From: Wukongibacter sp050859025
Lineage (GTDB): Bacteria > Bacillota > Clostridia > Peptostreptococcales > Caminicellaceae
DNA: 64,000 bases
Direction: 5' to 3'
Assembly: GCF_050859025.1 (NCBI RefSeq)
Contig: NZ_CP138200.1
Span: 2,170,001 to 2,234,000 of the forward strand
The notes beneath the pieces are model-generated. The model saw nothing but the letters and a program-made list of their open reading frames with translations, did not search any database and was not told the origin of the DNA. This document shows positions 34,315 to 43,474 of the stretch, one piece after another. Position 1 is the stretch's first letter. The number at the start of each line of letters is the position of its first letter. The translations under genes and the position numbers were made by a program.

Positions 34315-35343
34315 ATGAAATTATTGCAGGTTAATGAACTCAAAGACGGAATGGTACTTGCTGAAGACATATTTGGGAGGTTTGGAGCCTTGTATTCTGC
34401 AAGTGGAACCATACTTTCTAAAAGAGCCATAGAAGGACTAAAAAAAGTAAATATTAGTTATGTCTATGTAGTTGAAGAAGAAGAAGAAGAAATTGTTGTA
34501 GTTGATAATAAATTGGATATAGAATATCAAAGAACAGTTGATAATTTTAAGGATATATTTTTTAATGTAAAAGTAGGGAAGAAACTAATAGTCGAGGAAT
34601 TTGATGATTCTCTAGAATCGCTAGTAGATGAAATTATAAAAAGTAACAATGTACTAGGAAGACTTAGGCAGATAGAAATGAATGATGAATATACATATAG
34701 ACATTCTATTAATGTTTCTTTAATAGCTACAATGATTGGTAAATGGATGGGATTTTCAAAGAATGAGATTTATGATCTTGCTATGGCTGGTCTATTGCAT
34801 GATATAGGAAAAAGTCGTGTACCAAATGAAATACTGAACAAACCAGGAAGGCTTACGCAAGAAGAATATTCAATTATGAAGAAGCATGCAGATCATGGAT
34901 ATGATATCCTAAAGAGTACTTCTGGAATAAATGAAAGTGTAATACTTGGTGCCCTTGAGCATCATGAGAGGGTAGATGGCAAGGGTTATCCATTAGGTCT
35001 ATATGGTAACAGAATTCATATGTATGGAAAAATAATAGCTGTAGCAGATGTGTATGATGCCATGACTTCAAAGAGAGTCTATAAGAACAAGATTTGTCCG
35101 TTTAAAGTTGCTGAACTCATCTTTAAAGACAGCTTTGGACCACTTGACCCTGTCATAGCTAATACATTTCTAAAAAATATATTTCGGTTTTATGTTGGAA
35201 ATATTGTAAAATTAAATGATAATCAAATTGGAACAGTTATATTGGTTAATAAATATAATCCGACTAGACCTCTGGTTAAGACTCCTACAGGGTTCATTGA
35301 TTTATCTCAAAACTATCAGTATGAAATTATCGATGTAATATAG
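34315..35343 (+). CDS. HD-GYP domain cyclic-di-GMP phosphodiesterase-like protein
   Basis: 342 aa. The N-terminal 60 residues resemble the DUF3391-like cap (MKLLQVNELKDGMVLAEDIFG). The HD-GYP domain runs about 115-300: HSINVS, LLHDIGKSRVP, KHADHGYDIL, LEHHERVDGKGYP and ADVYDAMTSKRVYK, with all metal ligands and the GYP loop intact. The last 50 residues form a beta tail. Probably hydrolyses c-di-GMP. The run of Glu (EEEEEE about 61-66) after the cap is a linker. The start ATG follows TTAGGAGGAAGTATC. Monocistronic, with a shared terminator to the convergent asparaginase. Confidence 0.92.
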   Translation: MKLLQVNELKDGMVLAEDIFGRFGALYSASGTILSKRAIEGLKKVNISYVYVVEEEEEEIVVVDNKLDIEYQRTVDNFKDIFFNVKVGKKLIVEEFDDSLESLVDEIIKSNNVLGRLRQIEMNDEYTYRHSINVSLIATMIGKWMGFSKNEIYDLAMAGLLHDIGKSRVPNEILNKPGRLTQEEYSIMKKHADHGYDILKSTSGINESVILGALEHHERVDGKGYPLGLYGNRIHMYGKIIAVADVYDAMTSKRVYKNKICPFKVAELIFKDSFGPLDPVIANTFLKNIFRFYVGNIVKLNDNQIGTVILVNKYNPTRPLVKTPTGFIDLSQNYQYEIIDVI

Positions 35344-35385
35344 AAGAACTGAAGGTTGAAAAATAGATTGGTGAAAAGGTTTATA

Positions 35386-35418
35386 AAAAGAGAGGATGAT
35401 TTCAATCCTCTCTTTTTT
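35386..35418. terminator. Bidirectional terminator
   Basis: AAAAAGAGAGGAT / ATCCTCTCTTTTT stem with a 7-nt loop between the convergent HD-GYP and asparaginase genes. Confidence 0.92.
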
Positions 35419-36414
35419 CTATTTCGTATAAAAACCTTCTTCAAATATACCTTTTACTTTTTGATGGTCAGTAGTGACAGAGAGAGCTAACATAAGCTTT
35501 ATTCGTGCTTTCTGTCCATTAAGACTTCCACCAAAAATCACCCCTAGGTCTCTCAAGTTTTTCCCTCCGCCTTCATAGCCGTAGGAATCAAGAACCCTGC
35601 CCATAGGACATCTGGATACTAAAACTATCTTTACATCATTTGCTATTGCATTCTTTATACCCTCAACCATTTGTGGAGGGATATTTCCTCTACCCATAGC
35701 TTCTATGATGATACCCTTAGCACCTTTCTCAACGCAAAAATCTACTAGGGTTGAATCTATTCCAGCATAAGTTTTAATAAGATATACATTTTCTTCTATA
35801 CCATCTGTATCTATATGATGATGTCTAACTATATTCCTGTAGAATATTACTTCATCATTATCTACTATTCCCAAAGGTCCAAATTCTAGGGATTTAAAGG
35901 TGTTAAGACTGAGAGTGTGGGTTTTTGTAATCTCGCTTGCAGCATTGACTTCATTATTCATAACAACAAGAACCCCTTTACCCTTAGCTTGGTCAGAAAT
36001 TACAGTACATATAGCTGATGCTAAATTACTTGGACCATCGTAACCAAGCTCAGAGCCATTTCTCATAGCTCCAGCAATAACTATAGGTTTATCAGAAGAT
36101 ATATTTAGATCTAACAAGAAGGCGGTTTCTTCTAAAGTATCAGTACCATGAGTTACTACAATTCCATCAATATCATCCCGTATAAGCAATTTTTTTATCA
36201 GCCTTGATAATTCAATCATCTTGCTTGGAATCATATGGGGACCAGGTATTCTTTCAAAATTTACTATTTCTATATCCGCAAATTTATCTATATTTGTTAC
36301 CATAGACATAATTTCTTCACTAGATAAAGCGGGAATAGCAGCAGAGATTCTTGGATCTATCTTCATGGAGATTGTTCCACCAGTAAAAATAACAGCTACT
36401 TTTTTATTAGACAT
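35419..36414 (-). CDS. L-asparaginase
   Basis: 331 aa. FTGGTIS (10-16) and VVTHGTDTLEETAF carry the two catalytic Thr residues and the T-D-K type triad of bacterial asparaginases; GPSNL and GRGNIPP complete the family pattern. No signal peptide, so a cytoplasmic enzyme converting asparagine to aspartate and ammonia. The start ATG at 36414 follows ATAGGAGGAAAATT. Monocistronic; a strong minus-strand hairpin lies about 115 bp upstream of the start. Confidence 0.94.
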   Translation of the reverse strand: MSNKKVAVIFTGGTISMKIDPRISAAIPALSSEEIMSMVTNIDKFADIEIVNFERIPGPHMIPSKMIELSRLIKKLLIRDDIDGIVVTHGTDTLEETAFLLDLNISSDKPIVIAGAMRNGSELGYDGPSNLASAICTVISDQAKGKGVLVVMNNEVNAASEITKTHTLSLNTFKSLEFGPLGIVDNDEVIFYRNIVRHHHIDTDGIEENVYLIKTYAGIDSTLVDFCVEKGAKGIIIEAMGRGNIPPQMVEGIKNAIANDVKIVLVSRCPMGRVLDSYGYEGGGKNLRDLGVIFGGSLNGQKARIKLMLALSVTTDHQKVKGIFEEGFYTK

Positions 36415-36528
36415 AATTTTCCTCCTATGGATATATTACAATATTATTATATATATAATAACATTTAAAATAGCAAAAGAGTATTAATCTCTATTAATAT
36501 TTTTGTAAAAAAGTTTTCTACAAAAAAG

Positions 36529-36562
36529 AGCAAAAGATTTACCTTTTGGTAAATCTTTTGCT
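36529..36562 (-). terminator. Perfect 15-bp hairpin upstream of asparaginase
   Basis: AGCAAAAGATTTACC and GGTAAATCTTTTGCT with a 4-nt loop; on the minus strand it is followed by CTTTTTTG. No minus-strand gene ends here, so it is either an orphan terminator or an attenuator in the asparaginase leader. Confidence 0.65.
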
Positions 36563-36775
36563 AGGGGTATTGGGAATAGAGATTATATGATTGAGGTTTT
36601 CCAGGGGGATAACCACAAAAAAATTATAACAAAATTCGACATCAAATGCAAGAAAAAGTCATAAAAAAGTGAAAAAATATTAAGAATTTCAAAAAAAGGA
36701 TATTATTCAAGGAAAATATTGTAAGAAAACATCTGTAATAGGCATAAAAAAACGATGTGACTAGTGGATATAAAA

Positions 36776-36879
36776 TATAGAGATTCCAGTCAAAACTTTA
36801 ATTTGTACACATCAAAAATCCCTAAAAACATCGGATATTTTGATATGTATAAATTAAGATTTACTTGGAACTCTCTATA
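36776..36879. repeat. MITE-like family 1, copy C
   Basis: The most complete copy, 104 bp: TATAGAGATTCCAGT at one end and ACTTGGAACTCTCTATA at the other, inner arms CACATCAAAAATCCC and ACATCGGATATTTTGATATG. It lies in the 565-bp gap before thyX. Confidence 0.8.
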
Positions 36880-36979
36880 CATGCTTAGATTTCTTTAATA
36901 GATAATAATCCGAGCAAAATTTATGATATAATTATGTAGAAAAAAATTCTAGGATGTAGAAAAAACTAGGAGGAAAAAA

Positions 36980-37753
36980 ATGGAATCAAAATTAAAGGTA
37001 GACCTTTTAAGATACACACCAGATGCGGAAAAATTAATAGCTTCAGCGGCTAAACTATGCTATTCAGCGGTAGGAGTAGATAAGATTGAAGATAGGTTAA
37101 CGGATGAAAGTACTGAGAAATTTTTGGATATGCTAATGGGTATAGGTCATGAATCGCCAATAGAGCACGTTAGCTTTACCTTTGGAGTTGAAGGGATTAG
37201 TAGAGTATTAACCCATCAATTAGTAAGACATAGAATAGGAGCATCCTACTCTCAGCAATCTCAGAGATATGTTAAACTTGACCAATTTGAATATATAATA
37301 CCTCCGGCCATCGAAGGAATTCCAGAGGCTAAAGAAAAATTTATTAAAGCTATGGAAGATGACCAAAAGTATTATGATGAGTTAGTTGAAATACTTTTGG
37401 ATAAGCATTATCATACATATAAGCAAGAGGGATATAGCGATAAAGATGCAAAGAGACTAGCAGAAAAAAGATCTATTGAAGATGCTAGATATGTTTTTCC
37501 GAATGCATGTGAGACTAAAATAGTATTTACTATGAATGCTAGGGCACTTTTCAATTTTTTTAATCATAGATGTTGTAATAGAGCTCAGTGGGAGATAAGA
37601 GAACTGGCAACTGAAATGGTTAAGCAGGTAAAAAGAGTTGCGCCAATCTTATTCAGACATTCTGGACCTAACTGCCTAAATAAACCATGCCCTGAAGGAA
37701 ATATGACTTGTGGAAAAATCAAAGAGATGAGGGACAAGTTTTATAGTTTATAA
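36980..37753 (+). CDS. thyX: Flavin-dependent thymidylate synthase
   Basis: 257 aa. The ThyX signature RHRIGASYSQQSQRY (83-97, RHRxxSxxxxSxR) binds FAD and dUMP. ESPIEHVSFTF, DARYVFPNACETKI and NHRCCNRAQWEIRELA are further family motifs. It makes dTMP from dUMP with methylene-tetrahydrofolate and reduced flavin. The C-terminal CLNKPCPEGNMTCGK is a Cys cluster seen in several clostridial ThyX proteins. The start ATG follows CTAGGAGGAAAAAA. Monocistronic. Confidence 0.97.
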   Translation: MESKLKVDLLRYTPDAEKLIASAAKLCYSAVGVDKIEDRLTDESTEKFLDMLMGIGHESPIEHVSFTFGVEGISRVLTHQLVRHRIGASYSQQSQRYVKLDQFEYIIPPAIEGIPEAKEKFIKAMEDDQKYYDELVEILLDKHYHTYKQEGYSDKDAKRLAEKRSIEDARYVFPNACETKIVFTMNARALFNFFNHRCCNRAQWEIRELATEMVKQVKRVAPILFRHSGPNCLNKPCPEGNMTCGKIKEMRDKFYSL

Positions 37754-37810
37754 TATGGTTTTAAGTAGTGCTATAGCATAAAAATATTTCTTAAGCTGAG
37801 CCTTTGGGGG

Positions 37811-37866
37811 TGTTTTAGAATGGATGAATTTTAAATGACTCAGAAATTTATCATTCTTAGACACCT
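37811..37866. other. Long imperfect hairpin after thyX
   Basis: GTGTTTTAGAATGGATGAATTT and AAATTTATCATTCTTAGACAC pair with few mismatches around an 11-nt loop, about 55 bp after thyX. No T-run follows; it could be a weak terminator or a decayed palindromic repeat. Confidence 0.45.
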
Positions 37867-37972
37867 CTTTCAGTGGATGAATAAAAAAATATTTGAATAC
37901 AACCTCTAGCTTTACAAAAAACTATTAGGTAAGATAGAATATGGAAAGAAAAATGTGTCAGGAGTGTATATA

Positions 37973-39133
37973 ATGGAAGTTTATTTAGACAATGGTGCTA
38001 CTACAAGGCCAAATGAAGAGGTAATTGATATTATGGTGAAATCAATGAGAGAAAACTATGGAAATCCCTCTTCTCTTCATCGCAAGGGTGTTGAAATAGA
38101 AAAGCTAATAAAGAAGGCTAGGAAACAAGTTTCTAAAGCTTTAGGAGCTGCCGAAGTAGAAGTTTACTTTACTTCTGGGGGAACGGAATCCAATAACTTA
38201 GCTATTTTGGGAGTGCTAGAAGGCAACAAACGAAGAGGAAATCATATAATCACCACAAAAATTGAACATCCATCTGTATTGAACGTATTTAATGCATTGG
38301 AGGAAAGAGGATATGAGGTATCCTACTTGGGTGTAGATAAAAATGGTGTAATAAATATAAATGAACTGAAAAATCTTTTAAGGGACGAAACGGTCTTAAT
38401 AAGTATAATGTATGTGAATAATGAAGTTGGAGCAATACAACCTATTTCAGAAGTGAGCAAAATTATTAGTAGCACAAAAAATAAACCATTGCTTCATGTC
38501 GATGCTATACAAGCCTTTGGGAAAATAAATATTAATGTAAAGAGGCAAAATATTGATTTGATGTCCATAAGTGGTCACAAGATTCATGGTCCAAAAGGAA
38601 TCGGTGCATTATATGTGAAAAAGGGTATAAAGATAAAATCAATGATTTTTGGAGGAAATCAAGAATTAGGATTGAGATCAGGTACTGAGAATGTCCCTGG
38701 AATTCTTGGCTTAGGTATAGCCGCTGATCGGGTTAAAAAGGATTTTGAGTTTAACACAAAAAAGATGAAGGAATTAAAGTTAAGATTGTTAGAAGGGATT
38801 AAGAACAATTTAGAAAAAATAAAAGTAAATGGAGATACTGGAGAAGATACAGCTCCCCATATATTAAATATATCCTTTGAAGGAATCAGAGGAGAAGTTT
38901 TACTACATACATTAGAACAAGATGGTATATACGTTTCAACGGGTTCTGCATGTTCTTCAAAAAAGAAGTCCTTTAGTCATGTTTTGAAGGAAATGTCCCT
39001 TACAGAGGATCATATGGAAGGAGCTATACGATTTAGCTTAAGTCCTTATAACACAGTGGAAGAGATTGATTATACTATAGACAAGTTAAAATATATAGTT
39101 GAAGATTTAAGAAAAGTCATTGGTAGGAGATGA
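37973..39133 (+). CDS. Cysteine desulfurase (NifS/IscS type)
   Basis: 386 aa. MEVYLDNGATTRPNE start, FTSGGTESNNLAI, the PLP lysine in SISGHKIHGPKG and the catalytic Cys in STGSACSSKKKS identify a class I (IscS/NifS) desulfurase. The ATG at 37973 follows CAGGAGTG; it gives the usual N-terminus. It lies directly upstream of thiI with the two coding regions 5 bp apart, so it most likely supplies persulfide sulfur to ThiI, like the NifZ-ThiI pair of Bacillus, and perhaps also to Fe-S assembly. Confidence 0.94.
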   Translation: MEVYLDNGATTRPNEEVIDIMVKSMRENYGNPSSLHRKGVEIEKLIKKARKQVSKALGAAEVEVYFTSGGTESNNLAILGVLEGNKRRGNHIITTKIEHPSVLNVFNALEERGYEVSYLGVDKNGVININELKNLLRDETVLISIMYVNNEVGAIQPISEVSKIISSTKNKPLLHVDAIQAFGKININVKRQNIDLMSISGHKIHGPKGIGALYVKKGIKIKSMIFGGNQELGLRSGTENVPGILGLGIAADRVKKDFEFNTKKMKELKLRLLEGIKNNLEKIKVNGDTGEDTAPHILNISFEGIRGEVLLHTLEQDGIYVSTGSACSSKKKSFSHVLKEMSLTEDHMEGAIRFSLSPYNTVEEIDYTIDKLKYIVEDLRKVIGRR

Positions 39134-39137
39134 TAAT

Positions 39138-40313
39138 ATGGAAAAGGTACTAATAGTAAGATATGGAGAAATAAGCTTAAAAGGATTAAACAGACCATAC
39201 TTTGAAAATACTCTTTTAAAAAACATTAAAAAGGCTTTAAAAAGTATAGGAGATATAAAGCCATATAAGGCCCACGGTAGAATCTATATAGATTTAGAGG
39301 GGCAAGATGATGAGGAAGTAATTGAGGTAGTTACTAAGGTATTTGGTATAGTTTCAGTAAGTGTAGCATATATTTTTGAAGCAGACATGGATAAGATATG
39401 TGAAGTGGCACTAGAACATGCTAGGGAATGTATAGAAGAAGATGAAGTCAAAACATTTAAAGTGGAATCAAGACGTGGAAATAAGAAGTTTCCCATGAAA
39501 TCACCAGAAATATCAAGAACTGTAGGTGGTTATGTCTTATCAAATATGGGTAGCTTAGAGGTTGATGTTCATAATCCAGATGTTATAATAAATGTAGAAG
39601 TAAGGGACAAGGCCTATGTATATTCTAGAAAGATACCTGGTTTTGGTGGGATGCCCTATACAACAAGTGGAAAGGCTATGCTTTTACTCTCAGGAGGTAT
39701 AGACAGTCCAGTGGCAGGTTGGCTTGTTGCTAAAAGAGGAGTAGAGATAGAGGCAATACACTATCATAGCTATCCATTTACCAGCGATAGAGCAAAGGAG
39801 AAGGTAATAGATCTAGCTAGGATTCTGAGCAAATATTGTGGAAGAATTAGATTACATTCAGTTAATCTATTGAATATACAAAAGGCTATCAATGAAAACT
39901 GCCCTGCTGAGCAGATGACAATACTTTCTAGAAGATTTATGATGGGTATAGCTGAGAAGGTAGCTTTAGAAAGAAAATGTAAGGCATTAGTTACAGGGGA
40001 AAGTATCGGTCAAGTTGCCAGTCAGACTTTAGAAAGTATTAATGTAACAAATGATACGGTGAATATGCCAGTATTTAGGCCGTTGATTGCAATGGATAAA
40101 GTAGATATAGTAAAGATTTCTAAGGATATTGAAACATATGAAACATCGATATTGCCATTTGAGGATTGTTGTACTGTATTTTTACCTGATAGGCCAGTAA
40201 CGAAACCTAGACTTGAAAAGATTATAGGGTCTGAGAAGTTAATAGATGTTGAAGGGCTGATTAATGAAGCAGTTGAAAATATGGAAGTTATTGTAGTAAA
40301 GCCAGAAGATTAA
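39138..40313 (+). CDS. thiI: tRNA 4-thiouridine synthase
   Basis: 391 aa. N-terminal ferredoxin-like and THUMP domains (about 1-165), then a PP-loop ATP-pyrophosphatase domain with LLSGGIDSPVAGW. GESIGQVASQTLESI and FEDCCTVFLPD follow, as in Firmicute ThiI. It lacks the C-terminal rhodanese domain of the E. coli enzyme, as is normal in this phylum. It thiolates U8 of tRNAs with sulfur from the desulfurase upstream. The ATG at 39138 follows GTAGGAGATGATAAT. Confidence 0.95.
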   Translation: MEKVLIVRYGEISLKGLNRPYFENTLLKNIKKALKSIGDIKPYKAHGRIYIDLEGQDDEEVIEVVTKVFGIVSVSVAYIFEADMDKICEVALEHARECIEEDEVKTFKVESRRGNKKFPMKSPEISRTVGGYVLSNMGSLEVDVHNPDVIINVEVRDKAYVYSRKIPGFGGMPYTTSGKAMLLLSGGIDSPVAGWLVAKRGVEIEAIHYHSYPFTSDRAKEKVIDLARILSKYCGRIRLHSVNLLNIQKAINENCPAEQMTILSRRFMMGIAEKVALERKCKALVTGESIGQVASQTLESINVTNDTVNMPVFRPLIAMDKVDIVKISKDIETYETSILPFEDCCTVFLPDRPVTKPRLEKIIGSEKLIDVEGLINEAVENMEVIVVKPED

Positions 40314-40449
40314 TCTTTATCTATATATGTATATGCTACGATAAAAATCTTACATTTTTGAGATTTGACAGACAAAATATTTTAAGATATTTAAGCTTTA
40401 AAATATAATAGATTTTTGTGATTTATATAGGTTGAAAGGGGGTAATTTT

Positions 40450-40800
40450 TTGAGAAAATTTATACTTAGATGGATATCTATGGCTATATCCTTAATCGTA
40501 ATTGCTAAACTTTTTGATAATATTTATATAGCTGGATTTTCTACAGCCCTATGGGCCGCGGCGATATTTGGAATAGCTAACACAATTATAAAACCAATTT
40601 TAGTTGTTCTTACCTTGCCTGTAAACATTTTGACTTTGGGGCTATTTACCTTTGTAATAAATGGTATGATATTAAAACTGAGTGCAGGTATTGTGGCAGG
40701 ATTTAATGTAGGAGGATTGTTTGGAGCTATTATAGCTTCAGTAATTCTAAGTATTGTAAACATATTAATAACAGGACTTCTCGGAGTATCCGATGATTAA
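40450..40800 (+). CDS. Phage-holin-4_2/DUF360-like membrane protein (YvlD type)
   Basis: 116 aa with four membrane segments. FGIANTIIKPILVVLTLPVNILTLGLFTFVINGMIL is the family core; despite the holin name these are chromosomal membrane proteins. The TTG start at 40450 follows AAAGGGGGT; an in-frame TTG at 40432 lies before that site. The strong terminator at 40801 follows directly. Confidence 0.82.
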   Translation: MRKFILRWISMAISLIVIAKLFDNIYIAGFSTALWAAAIFGIANTIIKPILVVLTLPVNILTLGLFTFVINGMILKLSAGIVAGFNVGGLFGAIIASVILSIVNILITGLLGVSDD

Positions 40801-40832
40801 AAAAATGGTGTCAGAAAAGACACCATTTTTTT
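40799..40832 (+). terminator. Terminator
   Basis: AAAAAATGGTGTC / GACACCATTTTTTT stem with a 6-nt loop, overlapping the stop codon of the membrane protein. Confidence 0.93.
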
Positions 40833-40992
40833 AATTGTTATAGAGATAAATGACATTAAGGTTTAATGAAAAATGAGTGATTCTATTGGTAGTATTTATA
40901 TTTTGACAAAATTAGAATCAGAATTTACAAAAATAGCTAAATTTCATTGAAGGAAAAGGTTATAGATTAAAGAATACTAATATATGCAATTA

Positions 40993-41095
40993 TATAGAGC
41001 CCCTAGTAAAACTTAATTTATACATATCAAAATATCCGATGTTTCTAGGGGAGTTCTGATATGAAGAAGTTTAAGGTTTTATTGGAATCTCTATA
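40993..41095. repeat. MITE-like family 1, copy D
   Basis: 103 bp, TATAGAGCCCCTAGTAAAAC to TTGGAATCTCTATA, with inner TTTATACATATCAAAATATCC. It lies 43 bp before the spoIIAA start, in the operon's promoter region. Confidence 0.75.
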
Positions 41096-41137
41096 GGATG
41101 TGTAATACAAAAGACCTAAAATATAGGAGGGATATGA

Positions 41138-41473
41138 TTGCGACTTAAATTAGAGGTTGAAAACAATGTATTAATTGTCTATCTAGATGGAGAGTTAGAC
41201 CATCACTCTACTGAAGAAGTAAGAGAGGATATTGACAATGCTATTGATTCGAAAAACATTCAGAATCTAATCTTTGAACTTTCAGATATGAAGTTTATGG
41301 ATAGTTCAGGGATAGGAGTTGTTATTGGAAGATATAAAAAGATAGACAAATTAGGCGGTAAAGTTGGAGTTGTTAATTCCAATCCCCATGTAGATAGAAT
41401 TTTCCAGATGGCTGGAATATTTAAGATTATTCATAAGTATGAAACTAAAGAAGACGCTTTAGCCAATATGTAA
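41138..41473 (+). CDS. spoIIAA: Anti-sigma-F factor antagonist SpoIIAA
   Basis: 111 aa STAS protein. LIVYLDGELDHHSTEEVR and MKFMDSSGIGVVIGRYK carry the conserved pattern, with the phosphorylated Ser at 57. It binds SpoIIAB and releases sigma F in the forespore. The TTG start follows ATAGGAGGGATATGA. First gene of the spoIIA operon; the stop is 13 bp before the SpoIIAB start. Confidence 0.97.
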   Translation: MRLKLEVENNVLIVYLDGELDHHSTEEVREDIDNAIDSKNIQNLIFELSDMKFMDSSGIGVVIGRYKKIDKLGGKVGVVNSNPHVDRIFQMAGIFKIIHKYETKEDALANM

Positions 41474-41486
41474 AGGGGTGAACAGA

Positions 41487-41927
41487 TTGAATTTCGATAA
41501 CCATATGAAAATAAAGTTTTCAAGCAAGTCTCAGAATGAGTCTTTTGCAAGAGTTGTTGTTGCGTCATTTGTATCGCAGCTAGATCCGACTATTGAAGAA
41601 CTTGCAGATATAAAGACAGCTGTTTCAGAAGCCGTAACAAATGCAATAATTCATGGTTATAACAGTCCAAATGAAGAAGTAGTTATAGAATGTGGAATAA
41701 TTGGAAATACTATAACAATTGTCATAGAAGATTATGGAAAAGGAATTAAGGATATTGAACTTGCTAGGCAACCTTTGTATACATCAAAGCCTGAATTAGA
41801 GCGATCTGGTATGGGATTTACAGTAATGGAAACATTTATGGATGAAGTATATATTGAATCAGAAGAGGGTAAAGGAACAAAGATAAATATGGTAAAAAAA
41901 ATAAAGGTTATAGAAAATGAGGAGTAG
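41487..41927 (+). CDS. spoIIAB: Anti-sigma F factor and SpoIIAA kinase SpoIIAB
   Basis: 146 aa GHKL-type protein. SKSQNESFARVVVASFVSQLDPT matches SpoIIAB closely, with N box VSEAVTNAIIHGY, G1 EDYGKGI and G2 ERSGMGFTVMETFMD. It holds sigma F or phosphorylates SpoIIAA. I prefer the TTG at 41487, six bases after AAGGGGTG; a GTG at 41478 would overlap that site and an ATG at 41505 is also possible. It overlaps sigF by 11 bases. Confidence 0.96.
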   Translation: MNFDNHMKIKFSSKSQNESFARVVVASFVSQLDPTIEELADIKTAVSEAVTNAIIHGYNSPNEEVVIECGIIGNTITIVIEDYGKGIKDIELARQPLYTSKPELERSGMGFTVMETFMDEVYIESEEGKGTKINMVKKIKVIENEE

Positions 41928-42699
41928 ATATTATGGGGTGACTGCTTCATTTGAGGAAAACAATAACTTCAGCACCGAAAGAACTCTTAAACTTATTGAA
42001 AAGTCACAAAAAGGTGATAAAGAGGCTCAAGCTACATTGGTTGATGAAAACCTAGGACTTGTAAAGAGTTTAGTAAGTAGATTTGATAACAGAGGGTATG
42101 AGAGAGATGATATATTTCAATTAGGATGTATTGGATTAATAAAGGCAATACACAAATTTGATGCTACATACGGAGTAAGGTTTTCTACCTATGCAGTTCC
42201 GATGATTATTGGAGAAATCAAAAGGTTTTTGAGGGACGATGGAATTATAAAGGTGAGTAGGAGCTTAAAGCAGACAGCTACAAAGGTAAAAATTACTAAA
42301 GAAACGATGTCAAAGCGTTTGGGTAGAGAACCAACGATAAATGAGATAGCAGATGAATTAAAAATTGACAAAGAAGAAATTGTTTTAGCTTTAGAATCTA
42401 GTGCTCAGCCCGATTATCTATACGATGTTATACATCAAAACGATGGCTCACCTATACATTTAATTGACAAGATCAGTGAGACAAAGAGTAATGATAATGA
42501 AAAAATTATAGATAAAATTGCTTTAAAAGAAGCTTTAAGCAAATTAAAACCTCGGGAAAGACAGATTATTATATTGAGATATTTTAAAGACAGAACTCAG
42601 TCAGAAATAGCTAAAGGATTAGGTATTTCACAGGTACAGGTATCAAGAATTGAAAAAAAGGTACTGGAAATAATGAAGAATATTTTAGAAAAGGCATGA
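41917..42699 (+). CDS. sigF: Forespore RNA polymerase sigma-F factor
   Basis: 260 aa. Region 2 has GLVKSLVSRFDNRGYERDDIFQLGCIGLIKAIHKFDATYGVRFSTYAVPMIIGEIKRFLRDDG split over 2.1-2.4, region 3 SRSLKQTATKV, and region 4 LKPRERQIIILRYFKDRTQSEIAKGLGISQVQVSRIEKKVLE. First compartment-specific sigma of the forespore, held by SpoIIAB. The ATG at 41917 overlaps SpoIIAB; a GTG at 41938 is an alternative. The stop codon lies in the terminator stem. Confidence 0.97.
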   Translation: MRSRYYGVTASFEENNNFSTERTLKLIEKSQKGDKEAQATLVDENLGLVKSLVSRFDNRGYERDDIFQLGCIGLIKAIHKFDATYGVRFSTYAVPMIIGEIKRFLRDDGIIKVSRSLKQTATKVKITKETMSKRLGREPTINEIADELKIDKEEIVLALESSAQPDYLYDVIHQNDGSPIHLIDKISETKSNDNEKIIDKIALKEALSKLKPRERQIIILRYFKDRTQSEIAKGLGISQVQVSRIEKKVLEIMKNILEKA

Positions 42700-42722
42700 T
42701 AAAATCGTGTCTTTATTTTTTT
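42693..42722 (+). terminator. Terminator of the spoIIA operon
   Basis: GGCATGAT and ATCGTGTC (8 bp with G-T pairs) around AAA, then TTTATTTTTTT; it includes the sigF stop codon. It separates spoIIA from the spoVA genes. Confidence 0.75.
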
Positions 42723-42988
42723 GAGATTATTTTTTGAATAAAAATGTGACTAAAATAAAGGGACTTGATGTCTCTGAATTTTTTTGGAATTAAGAAAAGG
42801 AAATATGGTTAATACTATACTTAAGAGTAACTTATAAAAATTAAAGAAATCCTGTAATGTATGTAAAAAATTTTAGGATATAGAATGTAGTATGAAGTCT
42901 TATGAGGGTTATCTATATTTTATATTTTAAAATTAAATATCTAAATGTTATAAGTTTCTCTATTAAGAAATATTATGAGGTGACTAAT

Positions 42989-43147
42989 ATGAAAACTTCT
43001 AAAACCAGTAAAAGGATATTAATAGTGTTTATAGTTATGCTTTCAGTTACTTCCTTTTATTATGCATATAAGAAATTTAAAATCAACAAACCAATTTCAG
43101 CTAAATTAGTTTTGAATATACCTAAAACCAATGATGATTTTTTATAA
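42989..43147 (+). CDS. Small single-TM protein between sigF and spoVAC
   Basis: 52 aa. A basic start (MKTSKTSKR) is followed by one membrane helix (ILIVFIVMLSVTSFYYAY) and a short outside tail. ATG at 42989 follows GAGGTGACTAAT; in-frame upstream starts have no ribosome site. Its place suggests forespore expression. Not recognised. Confidence 0.5.
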   Translation: MKTSKTSKRILIVFIVMLSVTSFYYAYKKFKINKPISAKLVLNIPKTNDDFL

Positions 43148-43281
43148 TACATAGGAAATTATAAACATCTTAGAGCTATGGATAAATATAAATTTCGTAA
43201 TGTATTTGAAGAAAATCAACATTTAGAATCCTTATAAATGACTTTGCTTTAGATATCAGTACAACCTCTAGGAGGCTAGAA

Positions 43282-43440
43282 ATGAAAGAGAACTATATAA
43301 AAAATCTAAATAAAAGCTTACCATATATAGAAAATATTGAAGAAAAGGAAAAGAGGCATGAGCTTGATTCGTTAGCTTTTAATAGAGATATTACAAGTTC
43401 AGATATTAAGCAGGGTCTAGATGAAGTAAAAAACTATTAG
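43282..43440 (+). CDS. 52-aa acidic protein upstream of spoVAC
   Basis: ATG at 43282 follows TAGGAGGCTAGAA, an excellent site. The product is charged and helical (LPYIENIEEKEKRHELDSLAF, SSDIKQGLDEVKNY) with no membrane segment. It ends 34 bp before spoVAC and is likely cotranscribed with it. No family recognised. Confidence 0.55.
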   Translation: MKENYIKNLNKSLPYIENIEEKEKRHELDSLAFNRDITSSDIKQGLDEVKNY

Positions 43441-43474
43441 ACCTATCTCGGATTATTTTTTAGGTGGTGATAAT

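Noticed and set aside
40450..40800. Holin of a prophage
   Set aside because: The family name is misleading; there are no phage neighbours and the gene has its own terminator in a housekeeping stretch.
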